From positions 1 to 44,450 of the forward strand of contig JAFLCA010000008.1 in the NCBI GenBank assembly GCA_017302875.1: DNA of 44,450 nt. Reading direction: 5' to 3'. The position numbers and the translations under genes were made by a program. The stretch comes from Deltaproteobacteria bacterium (GTDB lineage: Bacteria > Bdellovibrionota_C > UBA2361 > JAFLCA01). Below, one piece after another: positions 9,461 through 17,769 of this stretch (its first letter is position 1; the number at the start of each line of letters is the position of its first letter). The notes under the pieces are model-generated. The model was not told where the DNA came from. It did no database searches and saw only the letters and a program-made list of their open reading frames with translations.

Positions 9461-10755
9461 GCCTTTCCGCGCGTGATCAGGCCTGCTTGTGGCATCCGTT
9501 TACTCAAGCGAAAATCGAGGGGCTTCCCATCGGGATTGTGCGCGCCAAGGGGTGCACGCTTTTTACCGAGGACGGCCGTGAAATCATCGATGCGGTATCT
9601 TCGTGGTGGGTAAATATTCACGGTCACTCGCATCCGTATATTGCCGAGCGCATCGCAAAGCAAGCCGCGACTCTGGAGCATGTTATTTTTGCCGGCTTTA
9701 CGCACGCGCCGGCGGTGGAGCTGGCCGAGCAGTTATTGCGTTATCTGCCGAGCAACCAAAAACGCATATTCTACTCTGATAATGGTTCGACTGCCGTTGA
9801 AACGGCGTTGAAGATGGCCATGCAGTATCTGCATCAGAGCGGGCAGTCTCGACAGAAAGTAATCTCCTTTCACGGCGGATACCATGGAGATACGTTTGGC
9901 GCTATGTCCGCGAATGCGCCGACCTCGTTTTACAAACCTTTCGCTCCTTATTTGTTCCAAGTACAACGCATCGCTCCTCCGCAGTCGCAGGACGACGCGG
10001 TGATCGCGGAGTTTGAAGCGATGTTGGGAATGGGCGACGTCGGAATCTTTATTTTTGAGCCGATCGTTCAGGCGGTGGCAGGGATGCGCATCCACAGCCC
10101 AGCCGGGTTGAACCGCATGCTGGAACTGTGCCGCAAGCACGGAGTAGTTACGATTGCAGATGAAGTTTTCACGGGATTTGGGCGCACGGGACGCTTTTTC
10201 GCCTGTGATTACCTCGAGCAGGAGCCGGATATCGTTTGTATTTCCAAGGGAATCACGGGGGGCTTCCTTCCTCTCGGCGTGACCTCGAGCACTCAGGCCA
10301 TCTTCGATGCGTTCTATTCGGATGATCGCGGCAAGATGTTTTTTCACGGACACTCGTATACCGCAAACCCGATTGCCTGTTCTGCGGCCTTGGCGAGCCT
10401 AGAGCTTCTGCAAAAGCCCGAGGCAAGTAAGGGACTAGAGCTCATTAACGAATGCCACCGTGCATTTCTCGTGAACTTGAAATCTCATTCCCTTGTAAAG
10501 GGTGCGGCGGTGGTCGGAACGATATTGCGCTTCGAGATCGAAAGTGGCGCTGACAGCGGCTATCTTAGCTCTCTGCGCGATCGGCTCTATGCGGGGTTTT
10601 TGAAGCGCGGTGTTTTGCTCCGACCGCTCGGCAATATTATCTACGTCCTGCCGCCTTATTGCGTCACCAAAGAGGAGCTTCTCAAGGTTTACTCGGCTAT
10701 AGAGGAGACCTTAGAGGAGCTCGCCAAGGCAACAGAAGGGGCCCATGAAGCCTGA
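9457..10755 (+). CDS. bioA: Adenosylmethionine-8-amino-7-oxononanoate aminotransferase
   Basis: PLP enzyme that makes 7,8-diaminopelargonic acid with S-adenosylmethionine as the usual amino donor. The 432-aa protein has WHPFTQ at 12-17, SSWWVNIHGH at 48-57, the FHGGYHGDTFGAM motif, cofactor-site DEVFTGFGRTG and the PLP lysine K264 in CISKGITGG. AAGGAGG stands seven bases before the ATG, and ATGA overlaps the bioD stop. It overlaps the next gene by 11 bases. The WHPFTQ and SSWWVN motifs separate it from other class III transaminases. Confidence 0.95.
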   Translation: MSLSARDQACLWHPFTQAKIEGLPIGIVRAKGCTLFTEDGREIIDAVSSWWVNIHGHSHPYIAERIAKQAATLEHVIFAGFTHAPAVELAEQLLRYLPSNQKRIFYSDNGSTAVETALKMAMQYLHQSGQSRQKVISFHGGYHGDTFGAMSANAPTSFYKPFAPYLFQVQRIAPPQSQDDAVIAEFEAMLGMGDVGIFIFEPIVQAVAGMRIHSPAGLNRMLELCRKHGVVTIADEVFTGFGRTGRFFACDYLEQEPDIVCISKGITGGFLPLGVTSSTQAIFDAFYSDDRGKMFFHGHSYTANPIACSAALASLELLQKPEASKGLELINECHRAFLVNLKSHSLVKGAAVVGTILRFEIESGADSGYLSSLRDRLYAGFLKRGVLLRPLGNIIYVLPPYCVTKEELLKVYSAIEETLEELAKATEGAHEA

Positions 10756-11941
10756 GTCGATAGTTATCGCAGGATATGGCTCACTGTCCGCGCTCGGCGC
10801 AGACGCGGCTACTGTCCGAGCTGCGTATGAAAATGGGAAGGTCGGAGTGCGGCTTACAGCCATTGGTGAATCTCCGGTGTATGCTGCCGCACTAGATTCG
10901 ATTGGTGAATCTCAGGTTACGAAGCTGCTTGAGGAGCGCCACGAATATCGTTCGCTTGATCGCAGCGCGCTTTTGGCAGTTCTATGCGCCCGGAGCGCCT
11001 TGGCTAGCAGCGGTTGGAGTGTTGACGGAGGGCATTGTGGTGTCAGCTTTGGTTCTTCGCGCGGGGCGACCGGCTTATTCGAGTACTACCACCGGCGTTT
11101 TCTCGAGGCCCCCAGCAGCGCTCTCTCACCGAGAGCATCTCCAACCACTACTCTTGGGAATATTTCAAGTTGGGTGGCTCAAGACCTTGGACTGTCGGGT
11201 GCTTGTTTGAGTCACTCCAGCACATGCAGCAGCGCAGTGCATTCACTTGCGAACGCTGTGGCATGGATTCGAGCGGGAATGGCGGATCGTTTTTTGGCGG
11301 GGGGGAGTGAGGCAGCTCTGACTCCCTTTACGATTGCGCAGATGCAGGCTTTGGGGATTTATTCGCGAGACGAACTGGAGGGATGCGCCTGCCGCCCCGC
11401 TGCGCAAAGTGCTAAGAATACTTTTGTGCTAGGCGAGGGCGCTGCTTGCTTCGCCTTAGAAAAGGAATCCACCTATCGCGCTCGCACCGCAGTGGCCGGG
11501 CCGCTCTTGACCTTGGAGTCGATTGGTGTGGCCATGGAACCATTGACGAGCCCGACCTCAATTTCAAGCGAAGCGGATTGCATCGAAAAGACGATGCGTG
11601 AGGCGCTTAAGAGCGCTGAAGTAGAGCAGGTTGATGCACTTATTCTTCATGCTCCCGGCACGATACAAGGTGACGAGGCGGAACTTCGCGCGGTGAGGAA
11701 GGTGTTTTCTAAGAGTATTCCGGATCTGTATTCCAACAAATGGGTACTAGGTCATACCTTGGGAGCTTCGGGCGCGCTGAGTCTTGAGCTCGCGCTGCTC
11801 CTTTTGCAAGGGCTTGAACCTTGCAACCCGCCTTACCCCAATTCTCTGGGCCGTCGCAGGGCCCGTCCTGTTCGGCGCGTGCTGGTTAACTCTGCCGGTT
11901 TTGGTGGAAACGCAGCTAGCCTTATCGTTGCGCTAAAATAG
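10745..11941 (+). CDS. FabF-like beta-ketoacyl-ACP synthase in the biotin operon
   Basis: Thiolase-fold condensing enzyme of 398 aa. The catalytic set looks intact: nucleophile C161 in SSTCSSA, H302 in LHAPGT, K332, and H337 in GHTLGASG, the pattern of KAS I/II enzymes. It differs from housekeeping FabF in HAPGT (usually HGTxT) and in a loop where the RPFD motif is altered. It overlaps bioA by 11 bases, so it is part of the biotin operon. No bioC, bioH, bioW or bioZ is present here. It may catalyse a condensation toward pimeloyl-ACP, but that is inference; a general fatty-acid or polyketide role is the alternative. Confidence 0.85.
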   Translation: MKPESIVIAGYGSLSALGADAATVRAAYENGKVGVRLTAIGESPVYAAALDSIGESQVTKLLEERHEYRSLDRSALLAVLCARSALASSGWSVDGGHCGVSFGSSRGATGLFEYYHRRFLEAPSSALSPRASPTTTLGNISSWVAQDLGLSGACLSHSSTCSSAVHSLANAVAWIRAGMADRFLAGGSEAALTPFTIAQMQALGIYSRDELEGCACRPAAQSAKNTFVLGEGAACFALEKESTYRARTAVAGPLLTLESIGVAMEPLTSPTSISSEADCIEKTMREALKSAEVEQVDALILHAPGTIQGDEAELRAVRKVFSKSIPDLYSNKWVLGHTLGASGALSLELALLLLQGLEPCNPPYPNSLGRRRARPVRRVLVNSAGFGGNAASLIVALK

Positions 11942-12003
11942 TGCAGGCGAATCTCTTTTAGTCATGCTAAGTTCGCCCATCTAATACGCTTTTCTTCGAA
12001 TGC

Positions 12004-13959
12004 ATGAGGGCTATGAGCAAAACCTTCGACGTTCCTCCAGAATTTTCTCAATCAGCATTTATCGATAGCGCCGAGTATCGTCGTCTCTACGAGTGGTCAA
12101 TCCAGGATCCTGAGGGCTTTTGGTCGGCGCAGGCTGCGGAGTTTCTCACGTGGAGCAAGCCGTGGACGAAGGTCTTGGAGTATGATTACTACAGCGCAAA
12201 GATCGCTTGGTTTATCGGCGCTGAATTGAATGTGGCTTTCAATTGCGTTGACCGGCACTTGCCAGAGCGAGCCGACAAGGTTGCGATTCTGTGGGAGGGG
12301 AATGAGCCGGGAGAGACTCGTTCCATCACCTACGAAGAATTGCATGTCGAGGTATGTAAGTTTGCAAACGTCCTCCGCTCGAAGGGCGTCCGAAAAGGGG
12401 ATCGTGTCGCTATTTACATGCCCATGGTTCCAGAGGTTGCCGTCGCCATGCTGGCCTGCGCTCGGCTTGGAGCGATTCACTCGGTAATATTCGGCGGATT
12501 CTCTGCGGAGAGCGTGCGCGACCGTATCCTCGACGCTCAGTGCAAGGTCTTAGTAACCGGCAACGAGATTGTAAGAGGTTCTAAGGTCATCGGATTGAAG
12601 CAAATCGCCGATGACGCCTTACAGGGAGTTTCTTGCGTCTCGAGCGTAATTGTCTATCGACGAACGCACGCAGCGACGGTCATGCAGGAAGGTCGGGATG
12701 TGTGGTACCACGAGGAGATGCGGGTGGCGTCGCCCGAGTGTCCGGCTCAGCCAATGTCCTCAGAGGACCCTCTGTTCATACTTTACACCTCCGGCTCAAC
12801 TGGCAAGCCCAAGGGCGTGTTGCACACTCAAGGCGGATATCTTCTGCATGCAGCGATCACCCATAAGTATGTCTTCGACTATCGAGAGCACGATGTGTAC
12901 TGCTGTGCTGCTGATGTGGGGTGGGTAACTGGACACAGCTATATCGTTTATGGGCCGCTCGCAAACGGAGCGACAACGCTCATGTTTGAATCAATTCCCA
13001 TCTATCCCGATGCCGGACGATATTGGGACCTGATCCAGCGCCACAAAGTTAACATCTTTTATACCGCACCGACGGCCATCAGAACCGTTGCTAAGGAGGG
13101 GCCGCACGAACCCCAGAAATACGACCTGTCCTCGTTGCGAGTTCTAGGAACGGTTGGTGAACCTATCAATGAGGATGCGTGGCTGTGGTACCACAATTCA
13201 GTAGGCCGTGGACGTTGCCCCGTAGTGGACACTTGGTGGCAGACTGAAACCGGCGGCATTTTGATTTCACCGCTCCCGGGGGCAACTCCTCTTAAGCCTG
13301 GATCGGCTACCCGACCGTTTTTCGGAGTTCAACCCTGCATCGTTGATGATGAGGGAAAAGAAATGGAGGGGAATGGAATAAAAGGAAAGCTCTGTATCAA
13401 GTTCCCATGGCCTGGGCAGATGCGCACCATATATGGCGATCACGAGCGATTCTATAAAACATACTTCACGCAGTACCCTGGAAAATATTTTACAGGGGAC
13501 GGTTGCCGACGCGACGAGGATGGATACTACTGGATCACAGGGAGAGTGGACGATGTGCTCAACGTTGCGGGGCACCGCCTGGGAACTGCGGAGATTGAGA
13601 GTGCCATCGTAACTTCGGGCGTTGTCGCTGAGGCAGCGGTGGTCGGCATGCCCCACGACATCAAGGGTATCGGAATATACGCTTACTGTGTCCTGCGCGA
13701 TGGATGCGCCCCTGGCGAGGGTGCTAGTTTGGCTATCAGGGATGCCGTGCGTCGCGTAATTAGTCCAATCGCAACTCCCGATTTGATACAATTTGTTCCG
13801 GGGCTACCTAAGACTCGCTCGGGAAAAATTATGCGACGCATCCTTCGCAAGATCGCTGAAGGCGAGCGTAGGCACTTCGGGGACACTTCGACGCTGGCAG
13901 ATCCGGCGGTAGTTGAGACGATTGCGTCGGGCGCGCTTACTCCGGCGGCAACTGACTAG
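12004..13959 (+). CDS. acs: Acetyl-CoA synthetase (AMP-forming)
   Basis: Activates acetate to acetyl-CoA through acetyl-AMP. The 651-aa length is normal. The acyl-adenylate core [12 protein letters not shown] is visible at about 261-272, the acetate-pocket region TWWQTETGG follows, and the hinge and CoA-site [18 protein letters not shown] is present. The C-terminal [11 protein letters not shown] carries the lysine that is acetylated in homologues. The start is ATG at 12004, or ATG at 12013 (residue 4); neither has a good ribosome site. The stop overlaps that of the convergent pilin gene in a shared CTAG. A candidate -10 TAATAC at 11982-11987 suggests its own transcript. Confidence 0.95.
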   Translation: MRAMSKTFDVPPEFSQSAFIDSAEYRRLYEWSIQDPEGFWSAQAAEFLTWSKPWTKVLEYDYYSAKIAWFIGAELNVAFNCVDRHLPERADKVAILWEGNEPGETRSITYEELHVEVCKFANVLRSKGVRKGDRVAIYMPMVPEVAVAMLACARLGAIHSVIFGGFSAESVRDRILDAQCKVLVTGNEIVRGSKVIGLKQIADDALQGVSCVSSVIVYRRTHAATVMQEGRDVWYHEEMRVASPECPAQPMSSEDPLFILYTSGSTGKPKGVLHTQGGYLLHAAITHKYVFDYREHDVYCCAADVGWVTGHSYIVYGPLANGATTLMFESIPIYPDAGRYWDLIQRHKVNIFYTAPTAIRTVAKEGPHEPQKYDLSSLRVLGTVGEPINEDAWLWYHNSVGRGRCPVVDTWWQTETGGILISPLPGATPLKPGSATRPFFGVQPCIVDDEGKEMEGNGIKGKLCIKFPWPGQMRTIYGDHERFYKTYFTQYPGKYFTGDGCRRDEDGYYWITGRVDDVLNVAGHRLGTAEIESAIVTSGVVAEAAVVGMPHDIKGIGIYAYCVLRDGCAPGEGASLAIRDAVRRVISPIATPDLIQFVPGLPKTRSGKIMRRILRKIAEGERRHFGDTSTLADPAVVETIASGALTPAATD

Positions 13960-14294
13960 AACGGCCAAACGAAGACCTGCCCGGAGCCGCGTGGATGGGT
14001 GGCCGTGCCGGTAAAACCGCTGTCGGTGCCAGTCATCTGAAGGACTACCCCCTGCGAGAGTCCGCTCAGCCCCGGGAGAATGCCTGCGCAGTCAGTCTGT
14101 GTGCAGTCAACGTAGCGATTGGCTTCAAGGAAATAGGCTTCCTCCGCGATGGCGGTATTCCGCAGATCTATCTGTGCGCGGCGATCAAAGGCCAGCATCT
14201 TATATGACTGGAATTGTGGAATCGCGATCGCTGCGAGAACGCCAATGATGGCGATAACGATCAATATCTCGATTAAGGTGAATCCGCGCTGCAT
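13956..14294 (-). CDS. Type IV pilin-like protein (major pilin or minor pseudopilin)
   Basis: A 112-aa class III signal-peptide protein. The leader is MQRG, prepilin peptidase would cut before F5, and the mature protein keeps Glu at position 5 (FTLIE). About 20 hydrophobic residues of the N-terminal helix follow. Two cysteines (near 63 and 68) probably form a small disulfide loop. Short length suits a pilin of the PilA or Geobacter-like type. No other pilus gene lies nearby, so the gene is isolated. Its ribosome site GGGG (complement of 14301-14304) falls inside a hairpin. Confidence 0.88.
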   Translation of the reverse strand: MQRGFTLIEILIVIAIIGVLAAIAIPQFQSYKMLAFDRRAQIDLRNTAIAEEAYFLEANRYVDCTQTDCAGILPGLSGLSQGVVLQMTGTDSGFTGTATHPRGSGQVFVWPF

Positions 14295-14300
14295 ATAGTT

Positions 14301-14326
14301 CCCCAGGGCCTATTCAAGGCTCGGGG
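14301..14326 (-). promoter_or_regulatory. Hairpin covering the pilin Shine-Dalgarno sequence
   Basis: On the minus strand CCCC (14326-14323) can pair with GGGG (14304-14301), with an inner stem GCCT/AGGC (14320-14317/14311-14308) and a TGAAT loop. The outer GGGG is the likely Shine-Dalgarno sequence six bases before the pilin ATG. The structure could limit translation until opened. Confidence 0.4.
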
Positions 14327-14475
14327 TGAGGCAGTGCAGGTCGCGTGCCAGAAATCTTGTCTTAGATCCACAGGCAGTTAGGGCGCTGGGCGCAGGAAAG
14401 TCCCGGATCGCTAAGTAGATGACTACCAGAGCCTTAAAAAGACTGCGTAGGGGGGCGCCTAGACTCGTGATGCCG

Positions 14476-15033
14476 TTAGTCTGCGCGGCTGAGATACTTA
14501 CCTTCACCCGTATTCACTAAAATACGGTCGCCAACCTTAACGAATGGCGGGACGGAAAGCGTTAGACCGGTGCTGGTCTTGGCAGGCTTCGGAGAATTAC
14601 TTGCGGTCGCGCCTTTCAGTTCCGGCTCAGTTTCAACGACGGTAAGCGTGACCGTAGAAGGTAGATTCACCCCGATCGGTTCGCCTTCGTAGGTGGTGAT
14701 GTCAACCTTCATTTCGTCTTGAAGGTAGTAGGAAGCCTCGCCAAGTGCGGCTGGGCTGACCGTGACTTCCTCATAGGAATCAGTGTTCATGAAGTGGTAG
14801 CCGTTTCCATCCGCGTAGAGGTACGTGGCGGCAAAGACATGAACGTCAGCTTCGACGATCGTTTCGGTTGAGCTGTAGCGCACTTCAGTTTGGTTTCCAG
14901 ACAGAAGGTTTCTGAGCTTGGTCTGCACCATGGCGCGCAGGTTACCTGGAGTGTGGTGGTTGAACTCCATAACCCGATGCGGTTGATTATTGTGCATTAT
15001 AACTAAGCCCTTGCGGATATCATTTGCCTTCAT
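14476..15033 (-). CDS. efp: Elongation factor P with Asn at the modification site
   Basis: EF-P relieves ribosome stalling at polyproline stretches. The 185-aa protein has the three-domain length and family signatures: KANDIRKG at the N-terminus, VKLRNL-like TKLRNLLSG, VDITTYEGEPIGV and the C-terminal TGLTLSVPPFVKVGD. In the tip loop, where E. coli has PGKGQA with beta-lysylated Lys34, this protein reads PGNLRA, so the modified residue is replaced by Asn. It is not a YeiP/EfpL protein by its overall sequence. No modification gene (epmA, earP, ymfI) is seen nearby. Confidence 0.94.
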   Translation of the reverse strand: MKANDIRKGLVIMHNNQPHRVMEFNHHTPGNLRAMVQTKLRNLLSGNQTEVRYSSTETIVEADVHVFAATYLYADGNGYHFMNTDSYEEVTVSPAALGEASYYLQDEMKVDITTYEGEPIGVNLPSTVTLTVVETEPELKGATASNSPKPAKTSTGLTLSVPPFVKVGDRILVNTGEGKYLSRAD

Positions 15034-15072
15034 AGGAACACGTCAGTAAGTAAATAAAATTTTGCGCGCCAG

Positions 15073-15101
15073 ACTATACCTGGATTTAGAGACTAAGGCA
15101 A
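15073..15101 (-). promoter_or_regulatory. Candidate efp promoter
   Basis: Read on the minus strand, TTGCCT (15101-15096) and TATAGT (15078-15073) are separated by 17 bases. The leader would be about 33 bases. The tRNA-Ala promoter starts 12 bases away on the other strand, so the two transcripts diverge. Confidence 0.5.
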
Positions 15102-15113
15102 AGCGATGAACGC

Positions 15114-15141
15114 TTCCCAAACCCCGCGAACCTGTTATAAT
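15114..15141 (+). promoter_or_regulatory. Extended -10 promoter ahead of the tRNA-Ala leader
   Basis: A perfect TATAAT at 15136-15141 is preceded by TGT (15133-15135), making an extended -10 element. The -35 candidate TTCCCA (15114-15119) is weak, which is usual with extended -10 promoters. Transcription would start near 15148, about 130 bases before the mature tRNA. Confidence 0.7.
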
Positions 15142-15154
15142 CGCTCGGAATTCA

Positions 15155-15190
15155 GCCCTCCCTCTGTCTCGAAAGAGAAATGCCAGAGGA
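15155..15190 (+). other. Nested hairpin in the tRNA-Ala leader
   Basis: TCTC-GAAA-GAGA (15167-15178) is a GNRA-capped stem. It sits inside a second pairing, CCTCTG (15161-15166) with CAGAGG (15184-15189). It begins just after the predicted transcription start, so it would stabilise the 5' end of the leader RNA. Confidence 0.4.
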
Positions 15191-15209
15191 GCTGGCGCTG
15201 CACTTGGGG

Positions 15210-15259
15210 CCCCTAGCTCAGCTGCGGGAGAGCTTTAGCTCTGCCAGCTGACGTAGGGG
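15210..15259 (+). other. Long imperfect hairpin with a tRNA-like 5' half, before tRNA-Ala
   Basis: Three nested stems are visible. CCCCTA (15210-15215) pairs with TAGGGG (15254-15259), TCAGCTG (15218-15224) with CAGCTGA (15245-15251), and AGAGC (15229-15233) with GCTCT (15238-15242). The first half also reads like a tRNA acceptor and D arm (TAGCTCAGCTG...GGGAGAGC). No sound T arm or acceptor closure follows. It is either a decayed tRNA-Ala copy whose remains fold as a hairpin, or a functional leader or small RNA element. It lacks a T-tract, so it is not an ordinary terminator. Confidence 0.5.
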
Positions 15260-15278
15260 TCTTTGGTTAGATTGTTAC

Positions 15279-15351
15279 GGGCCCATAGCTCAGCTGGGAG
15301 AGCGCATCGTTCGCAATGATGAGGTCGGCGGTTCGATCCCGCCTGGGTCCA
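15279..15351 (+). tRNA. tRNA-Ala (anticodon CGC)
   Basis: Complete cloverleaf. Acceptor arms are 15279-15285 and 15344-15350, with one G-U pair. D stem GCTC/GAGC is at 15288-15291/15300-15303. Anticodon stem CATCG/TGATG is at 15305-15309/15317-15321, with anticodon CGC at 15312-15314. T stem GGCGG/CCGCC is at 15327-15331/15339-15343, and the discriminator is A15351. No CCA is encoded. It reads the GCG codon. Confidence 0.94.
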
Positions 15352-15380
15352 TATTGTCCCTGTTCGAACTTGGCTACAGG

Positions 15381-15420
15381 CAAGATTCGAGTGACGGCCA
15401 GGTTAATCTTGTTTTTTTTT
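15381..15420 (+). terminator. Intrinsic terminator after tRNA-Ala
   Basis: CAAGATT (15381-15387) and AATCTTG (15405-15411) form a perfect 7-bp stem around a 17-base loop, followed directly by nine T (15412-15420). The AI-2E permease gene starts only 20 bases later, so that gene depends on readthrough or on a promoter not recognised here. Confidence 0.75.
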
Positions 15421-15439
15421 CAATTAGATTCGATTTTGA

Positions 15440-16573
15440 ATGGCAGGTAATCCAGAGCGCCCCCTTAGTAGTCGTCGAATCGCTCGCGTCTTCACGCAAA
15501 TATTGGTTTGGGGCGGTCTCGCTCTGGTCCTATACCTACTGAGATCATTCTTCCTTCTTATTTTTCTGACCTTTGTCTTTTCCTATTTGCTGACACAGAT
15601 GTCTAAGCGCCTTGAGGGGCGATTGCGTTGGCGCTCGTTGCGAGTCGTCATCGTTACGTTGTTGTTTCTTGGGCTTCTTACGGGCATTGGTGCTTTTATT
15701 ATTCCGAACCTTAAAGCGCAGGGGGAGTTATTCACGTCCCAGTTTACGACCTATTTGCAGCGACTCGATGCGCAGATATTTGTTCTCGCTGAGACCCATC
15801 CGCAATTAGGAAAGCTGCTTCCGATACCAGACGGCATAGATTCGCAGCCGCATCCGTGGCAGTGGAGCCAGTCGCCTACCGTCAAGCTCGCGCAGTCTCT
15901 GGGCGCCAGTGGCGATCCTGATGACCCTGGGAGTATGAAAGAGGCCGTTCGCACGCTCTCGCAGATTGGCGGCAGTTTGTTCGGTATCGGATCGGCATTT
16001 TTCCTATCGTTGCTTTTCTCGTTTCTTATCGTGCTCGATCTACCGGGATTGCAGGCTGGGGTGCGCGGGCTGAAGGATACGAAGATTGGCTTCATTTACC
16101 ATGAAGTTGCTCCAACTATTTCTGAGTTTGGTACCGTGCTAGGGCGCGCGCTCGAAGCCCAGCTTATCATCGCACTTTTTAATACCGTGCTTACCGTAAT
16201 GGGACTCTACGTGCTGGGGATCGGGCAGAGTGCCGCGTTCCTTGCTGTTATCGTATTCCTTTGCAGTTTTATCCCGGTGGCCGGTGTGTTTATAAGCTCG
16301 GTGCCGATTTGTTTATTGGCGCTTGAGACTTCGGGTGTCCACGGAATGTTTCTGGCAGTCGCTTTGATCACCCTCATTCATATGGTTGAGGCTTATATCT
16401 TGAATCCGAAGATATACGGCCACCACTTGAAGATGAATCCGGTGTTAGTGCTCATCATCCTCACGCTAAGCGGTAAGCTTTTCCATGTGTGGGGATTGGT
16501 TCTCGGCGTTCCGATTTGCACCTATATTTTCGGCCATGCTATCCGTCGCCGAAAACAAGAAGAGTCGCTGTAG
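15440..16573 (+). CDS. AI-2E family transporter (PerM/YdgG-like permease)
   Basis: A 377-aa inner-membrane protein of the AI-2E exporter/permease family. Two hydrophobic segments lie near residues 20-40 and 55-75. A long soluble region (about 80-175) follows, then several membrane segments between about 175 and 365. The conserved C-terminal part includes EAYILNPKIYGHHLKMNP and LLLGVP-like LVLGVPICTY. Family members have been linked to autoinducer-2 export or Na+/H+ antiport, so the substrate is open. No Shine-Dalgarno sequence precedes the ATG. It ends one base before the convergent nadA. Confidence 0.88.
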   Translation: MAGNPERPLSSRRIARVFTQILVWGGLALVLYLLRSFFLLIFLTFVFSYLLTQMSKRLEGRLRWRSLRVVIVTLLFLGLLTGIGAFIIPNLKAQGELFTSQFTTYLQRLDAQIFVLAETHPQLGKLLPIPDGIDSQPHPWQWSQSPTVKLAQSLGASGDPDDPGSMKEAVRTLSQIGGSLFGIGSAFFLSLLFSFLIVLDLPGLQAGVRGLKDTKIGFIYHEVAPTISEFGTVLGRALEAQLIIALFNTVLTVMGLYVLGIGQSAAFLAVIVFLCSFIPVAGVFISSVPICLLALETSGVHGMFLAVALITLIHMVEAYILNPKIYGHHLKMNPVLVLIILTLSGKLFHVWGLVLGVPICTYIFGHAIRRRKQEESL

Positions 16574-16574
16574 C

Positions 16575-17657
16575 TCAGTGCACTTCGAGCATTCGCTCGA
16601 GTGAGCGACGAGCACGGTCACGAATCTCTTTGGGCACATCCACTACGTAGCGATCGTATTTAAGGCAATCCAGGGTGTCCTGAAGGGTAATCTCATTCAT
16701 ATGCGGGCAACGAATGCTGCATAGCCGCAGGATATCCTTGTGTGGATTTTCCGCGATAATGTTATCGGCCATGCTGCACTCTGTAAGGATAAGGAAGTGC
16801 GGAGCATTTGAGGTCTTCACAAACTCAACCATGCGCGATGTGCTGGCCGAGAAATCAGAGGCAGCTACGACCTCCGGACTGCATTCGGGGTGAGTGAGTA
16901 CACAAACATCCGGAAACTGCTTACGTATCGCGGTGATGTCCTCAACCGAGAACTTCTCATGGACTTCGCAGCGTCCGTGCCAGGCGATCATATTTTGCTG
17001 AGACTTTCCGATAGTGGTAAGCGCGGACTTCTTGAGAGACTCGGGAAAAAACACCTGCTTGCCGGTCTCTGCGGCAACGTTTCTCGCCAAATATTCATCG
17101 GGGAGGAAGATTACCGTATCGCTCTTGAGTGACTCGACTACCTTGCTTGCGTTCGCAGAGGTGCAGCATATGTCCACTTCAGCTTTCACATCAGCGTACG
17201 TATTGATGTAGGTGACTATCGGAATTCCAGGATACTCTGCGCGCAGTTTTCGAACGTCGGCTGCAGTGATGCTCGAAGCTAGAGAGCAGCCTGCCTTAGC
17301 AGCCGGCAGCAGTACTGTCTTGTCGGGGTTAAGGATTTTGGCGGTCTCGGCCATGAAGCGCACGCCGCAGAACACTATCGGATTACTTTCTGTTTTTGCG
17401 GCTTTGCGCGAAAGCTCCAAAGAGTCGCCCACAAAATCGGGGACTGAGTTATAGAGGGCCGCCTCCATGTAGTTGTGCCCTAAAATGACAGCGCCGCGAG
17501 CTTTCTTCAGCTTGGTGATTTCGAACGCTAGTTCAGCTTTGGCGCGAATCTCGAAGTCCGGCATAAGCTTTTGCAATTTAGGTTGCATCAGCTGATAGGT
17601 CTCTTCTACGGAACGGGCGTCGATACCCACGGAACCTCCAAAGGCTAAGAGTTTCAA
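16575..17657 (-). CDS. nadA: Quinolinate synthase NadA
   Basis: [4Fe-4S] enzyme condensing iminoaspartate with dihydroxyacetone phosphate to quinolinate in de novo NAD synthesis. The 360-aa protein shows the expected triplicated fold motifs: GHNYMEAALYN near 60-70, GDSLELS near 77-83, LPAAKAGCSLA with cluster ligand C124, MIAWHGRCEVHE with C230, and LCSIRCPHMN with C317. THPECS near 255-260 is the usual substrate-loop motif. The start is TTG at 17657; an in-frame stop lies three codons upstream and no ATG precedes Met24, so an internal start is possible. Its usual partners nadB and nadC are not in this window. Confidence 0.94.
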   Translation of the reverse strand: MKLLAFGGSVGIDARSVEETYQLMQPKLQKLMPDFEIRAKAELAFEITKLKKARGAVILGHNYMEAALYNSVPDFVGDSLELSRKAAKTESNPIVFCGVRFMAETAKILNPDKTVLLPAAKAGCSLASSITAADVRKLRAEYPGIPIVTYINTYADVKAEVDICCTSANASKVVESLKSDTVIFLPDEYLARNVAAETGKQVFFPESLKKSALTTIGKSQQNMIAWHGRCEVHEKFSVEDITAIRKQFPDVCVLTHPECSPEVVAASDFSASTSRMVEFVKTSNAPHFLILTECSMADNIIAENPHKDILRLCSIRCPHMNEITLQDTLDCLKYDRYVVDVPKEIRDRARRSLERMLEVH

Positions 17658-17769
17658 TGACTTTCAGGCCTTAGTCTAGTTGAATAAGGCATTCTACTCA
17701 AGGTTCGAGCACCTTACGAACGGAAAAGATTTGCCTGTCGATCTAGAGGTTTTCGAGTCAGCGCGGTCA

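Noticed and set aside
14310..14507. A 65-codon minus-strand frame between the pilin and efp genes
   Set aside because: It overlaps the efp C-terminus in another frame, has no ribosome site and shows no recognisable features.
15206..15290. A second functional tRNA-Ala just before tRNA-Ala(CGC)
   Set aside because: The acceptor and D arm look right, but the anticodon loop lacks T33, the T arm does not pair and the 3' acceptor would have to reuse the next tRNA's 5' arm.
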